Assembly (NCBI GenBank): GCA_021372635.1
Contig: JAJFUA010000275.1
Location: 1-33,376 of the forward strand
Reading direction: 5' to 3'
Length of the DNA: 33,376 nt
From: Desulfobacteraceae bacterium
GTDB lineage: Bacteria > Desulfobacterota > Syntrophobacteria > Syntrophobacterales > Syntrophobacteraceae
The number at the start of each line of letters is the position of its first letter. Within the stretch, counting starts at the first letter, position 1. Made by a program: the position numbers and the translations under genes. Below are positions 8,649 to 17,217 of this stretch, piece after piece. The notes beneath the pieces were generated by a model. That model searched no databases, was not told the DNA's origin, and worked only from the letters and a program-made list of their open reading frames with translations.

Positions 8649-10313
8649 ATGGAACAACGGGATTACACCAGGCTAAAGCTCAAGATCATCACGACCACCC
8701 TTTCCTTTTCACTCGTTCCTCTCTTTGTGCTGGGTGCCACCATTTTCCACCAGTTCAGCGTCTCCTATAAGGCCCGGATCGAGGAAGGTCTCAAGACTCT
8801 GGCCGAAAACCGGCGCAATGCGGTCGACCTGTTTTTCGACGAGCGGGTTTCCCAGCTGAACACGCTGGTCCATACCCATCACCTCGACCAACTGAAGGAC
8901 GAAACCTATCTGAGCCGTGCTTTCACGCTGATGCAGACGAAGTCGAAATCCTTTGTCGATCTCGGCATTATCGACCAGGATGGCAACCATGTGGCCTACG
9001 TGGGGCCTTACCAACTCAAGGGACTGAACTATGGGAACGAAGAGTGGTTCCATGAGACGATGCTCCGCGGGATTTTCATCAGCGATGTATTCATGGGCTT
9101 TCGCAAGCTTCCTCATTTCATCATCGCCATCCTGCGTAGGGAAGGGGACCAGAACTGGATCCTTCGGGCCACGATCGACACGGATATCTTCGACGGCATG
9201 GTCAAGGCCGCACAGGTGGGACAGAAGGGGGACGCCTTTGTCCTGAACAAGGACAATGTGCTCCAGACTTCCAGGAGGTTCAACGGGGAACTTCTGGAAA
9301 AAATCGAGTTTCCCAAAGTACAGCGGTTCGTCGGCACTCAGGTCGGGGAACGGGAAATCAGCGGGGAATGGGGACTCTTTGCCATAACGTGGTTCAAGAA
9401 CAAGGAGTGGCTCCTCGTCATCAAGGAAGACCCGCGGGAAAACCTCACGCCGTTGCTCTGGGCGCGAAACCTGATGTTCGGCGTCGCCGGAATGGGGGTC
9501 CTGGTGATCGTCGCGGGAACGCTTTTCGTCACGAGGGCCATGGTCGGACAACTGATCAGGGCGGAACGGGAAAAGGCGAACCTTGACGCCGGGTTGGTGC
9601 AGTCGAGCAAGATGGCGGCCCTGGGAAAACTGGCCGCGGGCGTTGCCCATGAAGTCAACAACCCGCTGGCGGTCATCAAGGAGAAGGTTGGTTGGATCAA
9701 GGACCTGCTGAGCGAGGAAGACCTGTCGAAAAGCGAGAATTTTGCCGAGTTCGAGGATGCGGTCGCAAAGATCGACTACCATGTCGACCGGGCCAAGAAG
9801 GTGACTCACCGCCTGCTGGGTTTCGCACGCAGGATGGAGCCCCTCCACGAGAGCGTGGACATCAACCGGGTGCTCGACGAGACGATCGATTTCCTGAAAA
9901 ACGAAGCGCATTATCGCAATATCGTTCTGAAAACCGACTACTGCCCGGGGCTTCCCCAGACAACGAGCGATTCGGCGCAGCTCCAGCAGGTTTTCCTGAA
10001 CATCCTCAACAATGCGATCGATGCGATCGGCAAGGACGGCACAATCTCGGTAAGTACGTCATACGATCCCAAGAGCAGGGAAATGGCCATTTCCCTGTCC
10101 GACGACGGACCCGGAATCCCAGTCGAGGTGCTCAAAAAGATCTTCGATCCCTTTTTTACGACCAAGGAAGTGGGGAAGGGCACCGGACTCGGCCTGGCGA
10201 TCAGCTACTCCATAGTCGAAAAGCTGGGCGGGAGAATCCTTGTTGCCAGCGAGGTAGGGGCAGGGTCCACATTCACGATCTACCTTCCGGTAATCCCGGC
10301 GGATACGCCGTGA
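8649..10313 (+). CDS. dCache-type sensor histidine kinase (kinase 1)
   Basis: This 554-residue membrane kinase has a membrane segment at about 11-33, a periplasmic double-Cache sensor domain at about 35-270 ('[18 protein letters not shown]', '[10 protein letters not shown]') and a second membrane segment at about 274-295. A short linker leads to the HisKA H-box ('GVAHEVNNP', H334) and a full ATPase domain: N box 'NILNNAID', G1 'DDGPGIP', F box 'DPFFTTKE', G2 'GKGTGLGL'. The HEVNNP form of the H-box is typical of kinases that partner with NtrC-type or receiver-only regulators. I chose ATG 8649, with GGGGTGA just upstream; an in-frame GTG lies at 8640. It is followed by a receiver-only protein gene starting 88 nt later, its likely phosphorylation partner. 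The 174-nt gap before this gene shows no clear promoter. Confidence 0.85.
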   Translation: MEQRDYTRLKLKIITTTLSFSLVPLFVLGATIFHQFSVSYKARIEEGLKTLAENRRNAVDLFFDERVSQLNTLVHTHHLDQLKDETYLSRAFTLMQTKSKSFVDLGIIDQDGNHVAYVGPYQLKGLNYGNEEWFHETMLRGIFISDVFMGFRKLPHFIIAILRREGDQNWILRATIDTDIFDGMVKAAQVGQKGDAFVLNKDNVLQTSRRFNGELLEKIEFPKVQRFVGTQVGEREISGEWGLFAITWFKNKEWLLVIKEDPRENLTPLLWARNLMFGVAGMGVLVIVAGTLFVTRAMVGQLIRAEREKANLDAGLVQSSKMAALGKLAAGVAHEVNNPLAVIKEKVGWIKDLLSEEDLSKSENFAEFEDAVAKIDYHVDRAKKVTHRLLGFARRMEPLHESVDINRVLDETIDFLKNEAHYRNIVLKTDYCPGLPQTTSDSAQLQQVFLNILNNAIDAIGKDGTISVSTSYDPKSREMAISLSDDGPGIPVEVLKKIFDPFFTTKEVGKGTGLGLAISYSIVEKLGGRILVASEVGAGSTFTIYLPVIPADTP

Positions 10314-10401
10314 AACACGGATGAACGTTTTCTCCCGGTCCTTGCCGATCCTGGCGGCTTGCGACGCCTGCGGTGTTTTTCGGAAGGACCCGGAGGATAA
10401 G

Positions 10402-10821
10402 GTGAAAGTCATGGAAAAGTTCAGGGTGCTCATTGTCGACGATGAACCGGATTTCCTGGAAACCATTGTGAAGCGGCTGCAGCGCAGACACATTGACGTT
10501 ACGGGCGTGGGGGGAGGAAAGGAAGCACTTGAAATGCTCAGGGATCAGCATTTCGACGTGGCGATACTGGATGTTCGCATGCCGGGGATGGACGGCATCG
10601 AAACGCTGAAGCTGATGAAGAAGGAAATGCCCCTCATGGAGGTCATACTCCTCACGGGCCACGCGTCGGTGGAATCGGGGATTCAGGGCATGCAGCTCGG
10701 CGCGTTCGACTATGTGATGAAACCTGCGGATATAGACGAACTGATTGAGAAGGTTCACCAGGCGCTCGAAAGGAAATCTCTCCGGGAGGAAAAAATCCGC
10801 CGGGACAAGGTCATCGAGTAG
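10402..10821 (+). CDS. Receiver-only response regulator (receiver 1)
   Basis: This is a single CheY-like receiver domain with no output domain. Counting from ATG 10411, the acidic pair is D10-D11, the phosphoacceptor D54 ('ILDVRMPGMDG'), the switch threonine T82 in 'LTGHAS' and the lysine K104 ('MKP'). A charged helical tail follows. A GGAGG site at 10392-10396 sits 5 nt before GTG 10402 but 14 nt before ATG 10411, so I prefer the GTG start. It lies between kinase 1 and kinase 2. Having no DNA-binding domain, it probably acts by protein contact or as a shuttle or sink in a phosphorelay. It closely resembles the second receiver gene at 11919, suggesting duplication of a kinase-receiver pair. 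Confidence 0.85.
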   Translation: MKVMEKFRVLIVDDEPDFLETIVKRLQRRHIDVTGVGGGKEALEMLRDQHFDVAILDVRMPGMDGIETLKLMKKEMPLMEVILLTGHASVESGIQGMQLGAFDYVMKPADIDELIEKVHQALERKSLREEKIRRDKVIE

Positions 10822-10960
10822 GCTGGTGGAAAAGCGGGCGGCCTCGTCCGGAAGAGCCGCCACGGAGGGGCGGTCGCGGAAGAATGGGACGGAAGGCGCG
10901 GGCAGTCGGCGGAGGCAGTGCGCTGCCGCGACTGCGGCGGGACCAGGGGCAGGAGGGCAA

Positions 10961-11917
10961 GTGCCGTCTGATCGAACGGATAAGAGAGACGATTCGGCGC
11001 GCGGATTCCCGGCGGATTTCCTCGAATATCTGCCCTCGGTGCTGGCGGGCGGGCTGGCTTTCGGGCTCTGGTTCCATGACTGCTGGGTTTCCGGGGCAGT
11101 CGCCATGGCCGCCGCCTGCGGATCGTTCTATCTCCGCCTGCGGTTTGGACGCAGACTCGGGGAAGCGCAGGAAATGAGACGCTCTCTCGATAGTCAGCTC
11201 ATCCAGTCCCAGAAACTGGCGTCCATCGGTGAACTCTCCTCTGGGATCGCGCACGAAATCAACAATCCGCTTGCGATCATCGGCCAGGAAACGGAGTGGA
11301 TCCGCCACCTCTTGCAGACGGAAGTATTCAAGGACCGCGAAGGGCTGGGCGAGCTGGCGGATTCCGTCGGGGAAATTGCGAAGCAGGTGGATCGGTGCAA
11401 GGAGATCACTCACAAGCTGCTGGATTTTGCGCGAAAGAAAGATCCCCTGATCCAGAAGGTGGATCTGAACCGCTTGATCGAAGACATGGCAAGGCTCGTG
11501 GAGCGCGAGGCGCTGCAGCGCGATATCCGGATAGAGAGGCGGTACGGCGAAGACCTGCCCCCGGTGAGCACGGACCCGCCCCTGCTGCGGCAGGTGATTT
11601 TGAATCTTCTGAACAATGCGACGCATGCCGTGGATCGAAACGGTACCATTCTCCTCATGACACAGACCTGCGGCGGCAGCCGTGTGGATGTGCTGGTCAG
11701 CGACAGCGGCTGCGGGATTCCGGAAGAGAATCTCGAAAAGATATTCGATCCCTTCTTTACAACCAAGCCCCCGGGGAAAGGCACAGGGCTGGGGCTTTCC
11801 ATCTGCCACGGGATCATCACCCGTCTGGGCGGAAGAATATCCGTGACCAGCGAGGTTGGAAAGGGCACGACTTTCGCCGTGCATCTCCCGCTGGAATACG
11901 GAAAAGGGGAGGTTTGA
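10961..11917 (+). CDS. Short membrane histidine kinase without sensor domain (kinase 2)
   Basis: This protein of about 318 residues consists of a two-helix membrane hairpin (about residues 22-60) followed directly by HisKA and ATPase domains: H98 in 'SSGIAHEINNP', N box 'NLLNNATHAVD', 'DSGCGIP', '[17 protein letters not shown]'. There is no periplasmic or PAS sensor, so it may sense through the membrane or through a partner. The frame is open back into receiver 1 (to 10745), but the segment before 10961 is low-complexity, Arg/Ala/Gly-rich and unlike a protein domain. I chose GTG 10961 because AGGAGGG lies 4 nt upstream; GTG 10826 is an alternative. Its stop is 1 nt before the next ATG, so it is tightly coupled to receiver 2. 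Confidence 0.8.
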   Translation: MPSDRTDKRDDSARGFPADFLEYLPSVLAGGLAFGLWFHDCWVSGAVAMAAACGSFYLRLRFGRRLGEAQEMRRSLDSQLIQSQKLASIGELSSGIAHEINNPLAIIGQETEWIRHLLQTEVFKDREGLGELADSVGEIAKQVDRCKEITHKLLDFARKKDPLIQKVDLNRLIEDMARLVEREALQRDIRIERRYGEDLPPVSTDPPLLRQVILNLLNNATHAVDRNGTILLMTQTCGGSRVDVLVSDSGCGIPEENLEKIFDPFFTTKPPGKGTGLGLSICHGIITRLGGRISVTSEVGKGTTFAVHLPLEYGKGEV

Positions 11918-11918
11918 C

Positions 11919-12347
11919 ATGTCTTCCATGCCAAAGGTGTTGATAGTCGACGATGAAGAACGCTTCAGAACGACGCTGGCGAAGCTGCTCTCCGTGAAGG
12001 GCCTCGAAGTGAAGACGGCCGGAGGCGGCAGGGAAGCTCTCGAAGAACTGGCGAGAGAGTGCTACGACGTCGTGCTGCTGGACGTGAAGATGCCGGACAT
12101 GAACGGCCTGGAAGTCCTGGAGGAGATCAAGAAAACTAAAAACGGGGTCGAGGTGATCATGTTGACCGGCCATGCCTCGGTGGATGTGGCTGTCGAAATC
12201 ATGCGTCTCGGCGGCTATGAATATCTCCTGAAGCCGTGCCCGGTCGACGAGTTGATGGATAAGATCGACTCGGCCTTCGAACGCAAGAAGGCCCGGGAGG
12301 ATCGTCTGCGCGCAAAGGAGATCAGTCGGCCTGATCCGGCTTCTTGA
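11919..12347 (+). CDS. Receiver-only response regulator (receiver 2)
   Basis: This 142-residue CheY-like protein has D11-D12, phosphoacceptor D55 ('LLDVKMPDMNG'), T83 in 'LTGHAS' and K105 ('LLKPCP'). A GGGGAGG ribosome site lies inside the end of the kinase 2 gene and the start follows that stop by 1 nt. The C-terminal 25 residues are highly charged and carry no output domain. It is very similar to receiver 1, including the GGG-[KR]-EALE and LTGHASV blocks. Its last 26 nt overlap the 3' end of the opposite-strand sigma-54 activator gene, so the two transcripts converge and overlap. It is probably the cognate partner of kinase 2. Confidence 0.88.
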   Translation: MSSMPKVLIVDDEERFRTTLAKLLSVKGLEVKTAGGGREALEELARECYDVVLLDVKMPDMNGLEVLEEIKKTKNGVEVIMLTGHASVDVAVEIMRLGGYEYLLKPCPVDELMDKIDSAFERKKAREDRLRAKEISRPDPAS

Positions 12348-13743
12348 AGGTCTTGGACTCCAGGTTCGTCTCGCGCATGAGCCTGTGGAGATATTGCCTC
12401 TTCAGGCCCGATTCCCTTGCGGCCTGGGAGACGTTGCCGGCATGCCTTGCCAGAATGCGGCTGATGTATTCTGTCTGGAATTCTTCGAGGAGCTTGTCCT
12501 TGGCTTCCTTGAAAGGCATGTCGAAGATGTCGTCCGAAGAGGAAGGCACGCAGGGGGCGCACTTTGTGTCCGGCGCGTCGGAGGATGTCAGGTCTTCTAT
12601 GAGGAGGGTTTCCGAGGCGGACATGATCACCCCTCTTTCAATGAGGTTCTCCAGTTCTCGAACGTTCCCCGGCCAATCCCGAACCACAAGATAATCCATG
12701 GCCTTGTGCTCGATTTTCTTGACGCTCTTTCCGTGGAGGGCGTTGTGTTTTTCGAGGAAATGCGCGGCCAGAAGAGGAATGTCGTCCACCCTGTCCCGAA
12801 GCGGAGGAAGATGAATGTTGATCACGTTCAGGCGGTAGAAGAGATCTTCGCGGAAATCGCCCCGCCTGATCCTGTCCAGCAGAACCTGGTTTGTCGCGGC
12901 GAGGAACCGGATATCCACCTTCCGGATGGCGTTCGATCCGATGGGTTTGTACTCGCCTTCCTGCAAAAGCCGGAGGAGCTTGACCTGCATGCTCGGGCTG
13001 AGGTCTCCGATCTCGTCCAGAAAGAGCGTGCCGTGATTGGATTCCTCGACCAGCCCCTTTTTGTCCTTGACGGCGCCCGTAAAGGCACCCCGCATGTGCC
13101 CGAAAAGCTCGCTTTCGATGATGGATTCGGGAATGGCGCTGCAGTTTACGGGAATGAACGTCTTGTCGCTTCTGCGGCTGAACTGGTGAATGGCTCTCGC
13201 GACCAGTTCCTTGCCCGTGCCGCTTTCCCCGGTGATGAGGACGGTTGCCGACGTTCCGGCGACCTTGTCGATCTGCCGCTGCAAGTTCTGCATCGCTTTG
13301 CTGGTACCGATGAGCAGCCTGCTGCCGGTGCTCGCCTCCAGCTTTTCGCGAAGGAGCGTGTTTTCCTTCCGCAGTTGCCGCCATTTCAACGCCTGCTGCA
13401 CAACATGCACGATGCGCTCTTTCCGAAACGGCTTCGTAATGTAGTCGAAAACTCCCTTCCGGGTTGCTTCGATGGCCGATTCGATCGTGCCGTACGCTGT
13501 CATGACGACCACCGGTATATCGGGATCACGGCTTTTGGCCATTTCGAGCACTTGGATGCCGTTCAACTGGGGCATTTTGAGATCGGTGACGATGAGGCTG
13601 AAGTCTTCTTTTCTTAGAAGATCAGACACCTTGAGAGGATCGTTCTCAGTGATCACCTGGTGCGGAATCTTATCGGAAAGGATACGCTGCAATAGCATAA
13701 GCATATCCTTTTCGTCGTCGATGATGAGGACTTTTTCCGGCAT
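12322..13743 (-). CDS. NtrC-family sigma-54-dependent response regulator
   Basis: This 473-residue three-domain regulator has a receiver with D9-D10 and phosphoacceptor D54 ('IVTDLKMPQLNG'). The AAA+ domain has Walker A 'GESGTGKE' (172-179), the sigma-54 contact loop 'GAFTGA' (219-224) and Walker B 'LFLDE' (240-244). The Fis-type helix-turn-helix lies near the C-terminus ('VSQAARESGLKRQYLHRLM'). It should activate RNA polymerase carrying sigma-54 when phosphorylated. ATG 13743 has AGGAGG 8 nt upstream. It is divergent from a PAS/dCache kinase gene (14048), its most likely partner. A near-consensus -24/-12 promoter lies in this window at 17355. The 3' end overlaps receiver 2 by 26 nt. Confidence 0.93.
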   Translation of the reverse strand: MPEKVLIIDDEKDMLMLLQRILSDKIPHQVITENDPLKVSDLLRKEDFSLIVTDLKMPQLNGIQVLEMAKSRDPDIPVVVMTAYGTIESAIEATRKGVFDYITKPFRKERIVHVVQQALKWRQLRKENTLLREKLEASTGSRLLIGTSKAMQNLQRQIDKVAGTSATVLITGESGTGKELVARAIHQFSRRSDKTFIPVNCSAIPESIIESELFGHMRGAFTGAVKDKKGLVEESNHGTLFLDEIGDLSPSMQVKLLRLLQEGEYKPIGSNAIRKVDIRFLAATNQVLLDRIRRGDFREDLFYRLNVINIHLPPLRDRVDDIPLLAAHFLEKHNALHGKSVKKIEHKAMDYLVVRDWPGNVRELENLIERGVIMSASETLLIEDLTSSDAPDTKCAPCVPSSSDDIFDMPFKEAKDKLLEEFQTEYISRILARHAGNVSQAARESGLKRQYLHRLMRETNLESKTFKKPDQAD

Positions 13744-14047
13744 TTCCCTATCCTCCTGAAGGAATCCCCCGCGATTGGGGTGTTGCCGCCTGGACGGGTG
13801 CCAGGGAGCGGAAATGAATCGATGGAGAGACATTCGCAGTGCGCAGACGGCCTGACGGGCGATTCCCGATCGGGTACAAATGGTGCGGGTGAAATGCAAA
13901 GCAGCAGCGATGAGGAGGAAGCTCCACTTATCTGCGTTGGTGTGTTATTTTCTCTCCGATCCCGGCCCATAGTCAACAGAAATGTCACCTGAAAGTTTCA
14001 CTGGACAGGTGCGGGATTGTGGCGAACAGCGAACAGAGGTGGTCCCC
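13744..14047. other. 304-nt divergent control region between activator and kinase 3
   Basis: This region must contain the start signals of both the sigma-54 activator (leftward) and kinase 3 (rightward). I see the 20-nt motif at 13983-14002 that recurs at 17244. On the minus strand there is a weak TTGACT followed about 19 nt later by an A-rich block. No -24/-12 element was found here. A ribosome site GAGGTGG precedes the kinase ATG at 14048. Confidence 0.45.
13983..14002 (+). promoter_or_regulatory. Putative regulator-binding motif, copy 1
   Basis: The 20-nt sequence TGTCACCTGAAAGTTTCACT matches the one at 17244-17263 at 17 of 20 positions. Each contains two direct half-sites ending in TCAC. 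The copy lies 46 nt before the kinase 3 ATG and about 240 nt from the sigma-54 activator ATG, where an autoregulatory site would be expected. That the NtrC-type protein binds it is inference. Confidence 0.5.
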
Positions 14048-16312
14048 ATGAGAGCCGTCGAACGAAAGAGACTGCACAGAATATTGAAGCTCGTCGTCGC
14101 CATGACCGTCCTGCTGGTGGGGGTCGCGATCTATCTGGGCATTTCCACGGCCAGGCACATGAAGAGCATTCTGAAGGACCAGTTCAACGATCAGCAACTC
14201 GTGCTGGCGCGGGCCACGGCGATGAAAATCGAGTCGAACCTGCAGAATGCCATCGCCGACCTGGCTCTGCTGAATTCGCTTCCGGCCATCCAGTACAGCG
14301 ATGCCGAGGCTTACGAAGTGATCCTTCTTTCCACTCTGCCCGTGCTCAACCGGGATCACATCATCGAAATCCGCAGGATCGACAGCGACGGGAACACGAT
14401 GTTCGTCGTCAACGACCAGGGACTGGGCATGAAGCATTTCGGCCTCGTACAGCAGGAGGCCGGCGCCTATCTTTCGTGGGCCGCGGAGTTGAACAACCGT
14501 GGAAAGACCATGGGAACGGGCATTCGGCTCAAGGACCTGAACAAGGGAAAACGGTTGATCGTATTCGACCTGCTGATTCCCACCTATGAAGATTCTGTGG
14601 ACCAGTACCATCCCAGGGCTTCCCGGCGGTTTGCAGGCTATCTGCGGGCCACCGTGGATGTGAGCCGGCTCCTTCAGCAGCTCATTCCGCAAATCCGGTC
14701 GGGAAGGGGCGGCTATGCCTGGGTGCTCGATTCATCCGGCTGTTTTCTTTACCACCCGGAGAGCAGTTTCATCGGCGAGGACGCCTTCGAGGTTCGCGCA
14801 AATCGGAACCCGGCGATTTCCTTTGCCAAGATCAACCAGATCCAGCGCAATGAAATGCTGCGTGGAAAAGAGGGGGTCGGAACCTACATTTCGGGATGGC
14901 ACCGCGACGTGATCGAGCCGATGGAGAAGCTCATCGCCTACACGCCCGTGCGGATCCAGGGCCCGTACATCGATTACGTGTGGTCGGTGGCGGTCGTGGC
15001 CCCGCTGCAGGAGATCGAAGGAACGATCGGCTCGGTCTACGATCGACAGGTGATGCTCCAGGGCATCATCATACTGGTGATCCTTTTCGGAAGCCTGGTC
15101 GTCGTGTTGTACGAACTGCGCTGGTCCACGTATCTTGAATATGAGGTTGCTCTCAAAACGGAAGATATCTGCCGAACCGCCGGAGAACTGGAACGATCGG
15201 AAGCCAGGTACCGTTCGCTCATCGAAAGCGCGGAAGACCTGATTTATTCATTGAACGGCGACGGTGTGATCAGCATGGCGAACCATCACATGTACGCTCT
15301 GTTCGGTGTCTCGGAGGGGGAGCTTGTCGGGCAGAGCCTGTACAAGTTTCTGCCGAAAGACCAGGCGGACGAGCAGGTTCGCCTGATCCGGCAGGTGCTC
15401 CGGTCGGGAAAGGGGCAGCGGGCCGAATCCCTGCTGAAAATCCAGGACAGCGAATTCTGGTTCAATATACAGTACCTTCCGCTTCGAGGCGAAGACGAGG
15501 ATTTCACGCAGATTCTCGGCATTGCGCGGGACATTACCGAACGAAAGAGCCTGGAGAAGCAACTCATCAACACGGAAAAGCTGGCTTCCCTGGGCACTCT
15601 CGCCGCAGGAGTGGCGCACGAAATCAACAATCCGCTGGGGATCATGCTGGGATTCTGCGATCTGCTCCTGGAAAAAATGGAACCTGGAACGATGGAGCAC
15701 AACGATTTAAAGACTATCGAACGCCACGGTCTGCACTGCAAAAGCATCGTGGAACGGCTTCTCAGCTTTGCGAGGATCAGCGAGGAGGCAGAAGAAGAGT
15801 GCAATGTGAACGAGAACGTCGATTCCATCCTGTCCGTGGTGAAACACACCCTGCACATGAACAATATCCGCTTGAACGCCAATCTTTGCGAGGAACTGCC
15901 CAGAGTGTGCTTTGATTCCAGGGGATTGCAGCAGGTCCTGCTGAACCTTATCAGCAATGCCCTGTATGCCATGAACGGCGAGGGGGTTCTGACGGTCGAA
16001 AGCAGGCCGGGGGCGGATGGGGAAACGGTTGAGCTGCTGGTGACGGATACCGGCTGCGGGATCCGGAAAGAGTTGATGGGGAAGATTTTCGATCCGTTCT
16101 TCACGACCAAGAAAGTGGGGGATGGCACGGGGCTCGGACTGTCGGTGAGTTACGGGATCATCACGAAGCACGGGGGAACGATCGAATGCGTGAGTCATAC
16201 GGCCCGGGATGGCCTCGGCCGGACCGGTACGACGTTCACGATTCGTCTGCCGGTGTCCAGGGAAGGGGAAGCCGAACCCGGGACGGATATCGGGCCGTCG
16301 GAAATGGCATGA
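14048..16312 (+). CDS. dCache-PAS sensor histidine kinase (kinase 3)
   Basis: This 754-residue membrane kinase has a first membrane segment at about 12-32 and a large periplasmic dCache sensor at about 35-335; the 'GGYAWVLDSSGCFLYHPE' block is diagnostic. The second membrane segment is at about 339-357 and a cytoplasmic PAS domain at about 382-505 ('LIESAEDLIYSLNGDGVISMAN'). HisKA (H524 in 'GVAHEINNP') and the ATPase domain ('NLISNALYAM', 'DTGCGIR', 'DPFFTTKKVGDGTGLGL') follow. It therefore reads a periplasmic small ligand and possibly a cytoplasmic signal. ATG 14048 has GAGGTGG just upstream; the frame is open 22 codons further. It is divergent from the sigma-54 activator, its probable partner. 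After it comes a 509-nt gap rich in hairpins. Confidence 0.9.
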   Translation: MRAVERKRLHRILKLVVAMTVLLVGVAIYLGISTARHMKSILKDQFNDQQLVLARATAMKIESNLQNAIADLALLNSLPAIQYSDAEAYEVILLSTLPVLNRDHIIEIRRIDSDGNTMFVVNDQGLGMKHFGLVQQEAGAYLSWAAELNNRGKTMGTGIRLKDLNKGKRLIVFDLLIPTYEDSVDQYHPRASRRFAGYLRATVDVSRLLQQLIPQIRSGRGGYAWVLDSSGCFLYHPESSFIGEDAFEVRANRNPAISFAKINQIQRNEMLRGKEGVGTYISGWHRDVIEPMEKLIAYTPVRIQGPYIDYVWSVAVVAPLQEIEGTIGSVYDRQVMLQGIIILVILFGSLVVVLYELRWSTYLEYEVALKTEDICRTAGELERSEARYRSLIESAEDLIYSLNGDGVISMANHHMYALFGVSEGELVGQSLYKFLPKDQADEQVRLIRQVLRSGKGQRAESLLKIQDSEFWFNIQYLPLRGEDEDFTQILGIARDITERKSLEKQLINTEKLASLGTLAAGVAHEINNPLGIMLGFCDLLLEKMEPGTMEHNDLKTIERHGLHCKSIVERLLSFARISEEAEEECNVNENVDSILSVVKHTLHMNNIRLNANLCEELPRVCFDSRGLQQVLLNLISNALYAMNGEGVLTVESRPGADGETVELLVTDTGCGIRKELMGKIFDPFFTTKKVGDGTGLGLSVSYGIITKHGGTIECVSHTARDGLGRTGTTFTIRLPVSREGEAEPGTDIGPSEMA

Positions 16313-16821
16313 GATTTGATAGGTTGTATAGCGCGGGCAGGCTCTCCGTGGAAGAGGGATCATTCGAGCCGTGGCAGCTTTGGGCCCGGCATTTCGGGGG
16401 GATCCCCCCGGCACGGCCTGCACAGGCATCATCCCGTTCGGAAAGAACGCATTCGGCCGTGCATTGAAAACACGATTGTGTTAAGCATGCGTTTCTCCCT
16501 CGGGGGAGAGCCGGAAAATCCCTGGCTCGGCGATATTTCAACAACATTGCCCTTCCTTCATGGGCAAACGGAAATCATTCACCTCTCCCGGGGATCGAAG
16601 GCGGAAAGGAAAGGGCCTCAATTCCCCTCCCTTTCGAGGGAGGATCAAGGGAGGGGTGGTTCTAAGAGCTTGAAGATCCGTAGGAAACACCCCATGCCCC
16701 CTCAAGGGGGAATGGAGATTGTCTCTCGAGTGGGAAATCGCCTGACGGATAACGGGTACAGGGGTATCGTGCTTGGTTCGAGAAAATTGCCTTCAACCCA
16801 ATTTCAACTGCAGAGTTTTAG
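16313..16821. repeat. Intergenic region with a cluster of GC-rich dyads
   Basis: No gene is supported in these 509 nt. Four inverted repeats are spread over about 315 nt. They are GGGGGGATCCCCCC (16396-16409), TCTCCC/GGGAGA (16494-16509), CCCCTCCCTT/AAGGGAGGGG (16624-16633 and 16647-16656) and CCCCCT/AGGGGG (16697-16710). The third and fourth have the look of dispersed palindromic intergenic elements (REP-like). The first may help end transcription of kinase 3, but no U-run follows. I found no clear promoter or ribosome site for the receiver gene at 16822. Confidence 0.5.
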
Positions 16822-17217
16822 ATGAACGAAGTCAATCGCAGGTGCGTTCTTATCGTGGAACCGGAAAGAGACGTGGGGGAACTGTTTGCTCGTGCCCTGG
16901 AAAGCCGAAGGGACTGCAAGTGCTACATTGCGGTCAAGGAGGATGATGCGATCGAACTGCTGAAGGACATTCCCTTCGACCTGATTCTCTCGGACATGAC
17001 CACCACGATGGCCAAAGACTATAGCCTGCTGAAGAAGATCAAGCGGTTTTTCCCGGATATCACGCTCGTGGTGGACGGCTACCTGCACCAGAAGCCGCAG
17101 ATCAACCGGGCTTTGGAGCTGGGGGCTCACGCGTATCTCATCAAGCCGATCAAAGTGGAGCTGTTTCGGAAGAAAATAGAGGAGTTCTATACGATCGACC
17201 CACTGCGGCCCTTGTGA
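16822..17217 (+). CDS. Degenerate receiver-only protein (receiver 3)
   Basis: This 131-residue protein has the receiver fold pattern but altered active-site residues. The acidic pair is replaced by E13 and E15 ('IVEPERD'). An Asp is kept at the phosphorylation position (D58, 'LILSDM') and so is the lysine K109 ('YLIKP'). The switch Thr/Ser strand reads 'LVVDGYLHQ', with Asp where Thr is usual. It may be poorly or not at all phosphorylated and act as a constitutive or ligand-dependent partner. No output domain is present. The ribosome site is poor. The stop codon lies inside the left arm of the dyad region that precedes the sigma-54 promoter. Its place beside the permease operon suggests a regulatory role in the same circuit. 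Confidence 0.78.
   Translation: MNEVNRRCVLIVEPERDVGELFARALESRRDCKCYIAVKEDDAIELLKDIPFDLILSDMTTTMAKDYSLLKKIKRFFPDITLVVDGYLHQKPQINRALELGAHAYLIKPIKVELFRKKIEEFYTIDPLRPL

Noticed and set aside
16396..16710. CRISPR array
   Set aside because: The palindromes differ from each other and are not regularly spaced; no spacer pattern or cas gene is present.
16739..16821. A sigma-54 promoter before receiver 3
   Set aside because: A TGG...TTGCC arrangement near 16770-16795 has 12 instead of 10 nt between the GG and GC, which does not fit a functional -24/-12 element.
16316..16825. 169-codon plus-strand frame across the hairpin-rich gap
   Set aside because: It runs through four GC palindromes and overlaps the start of receiver 3; the sequence is not protein-like.
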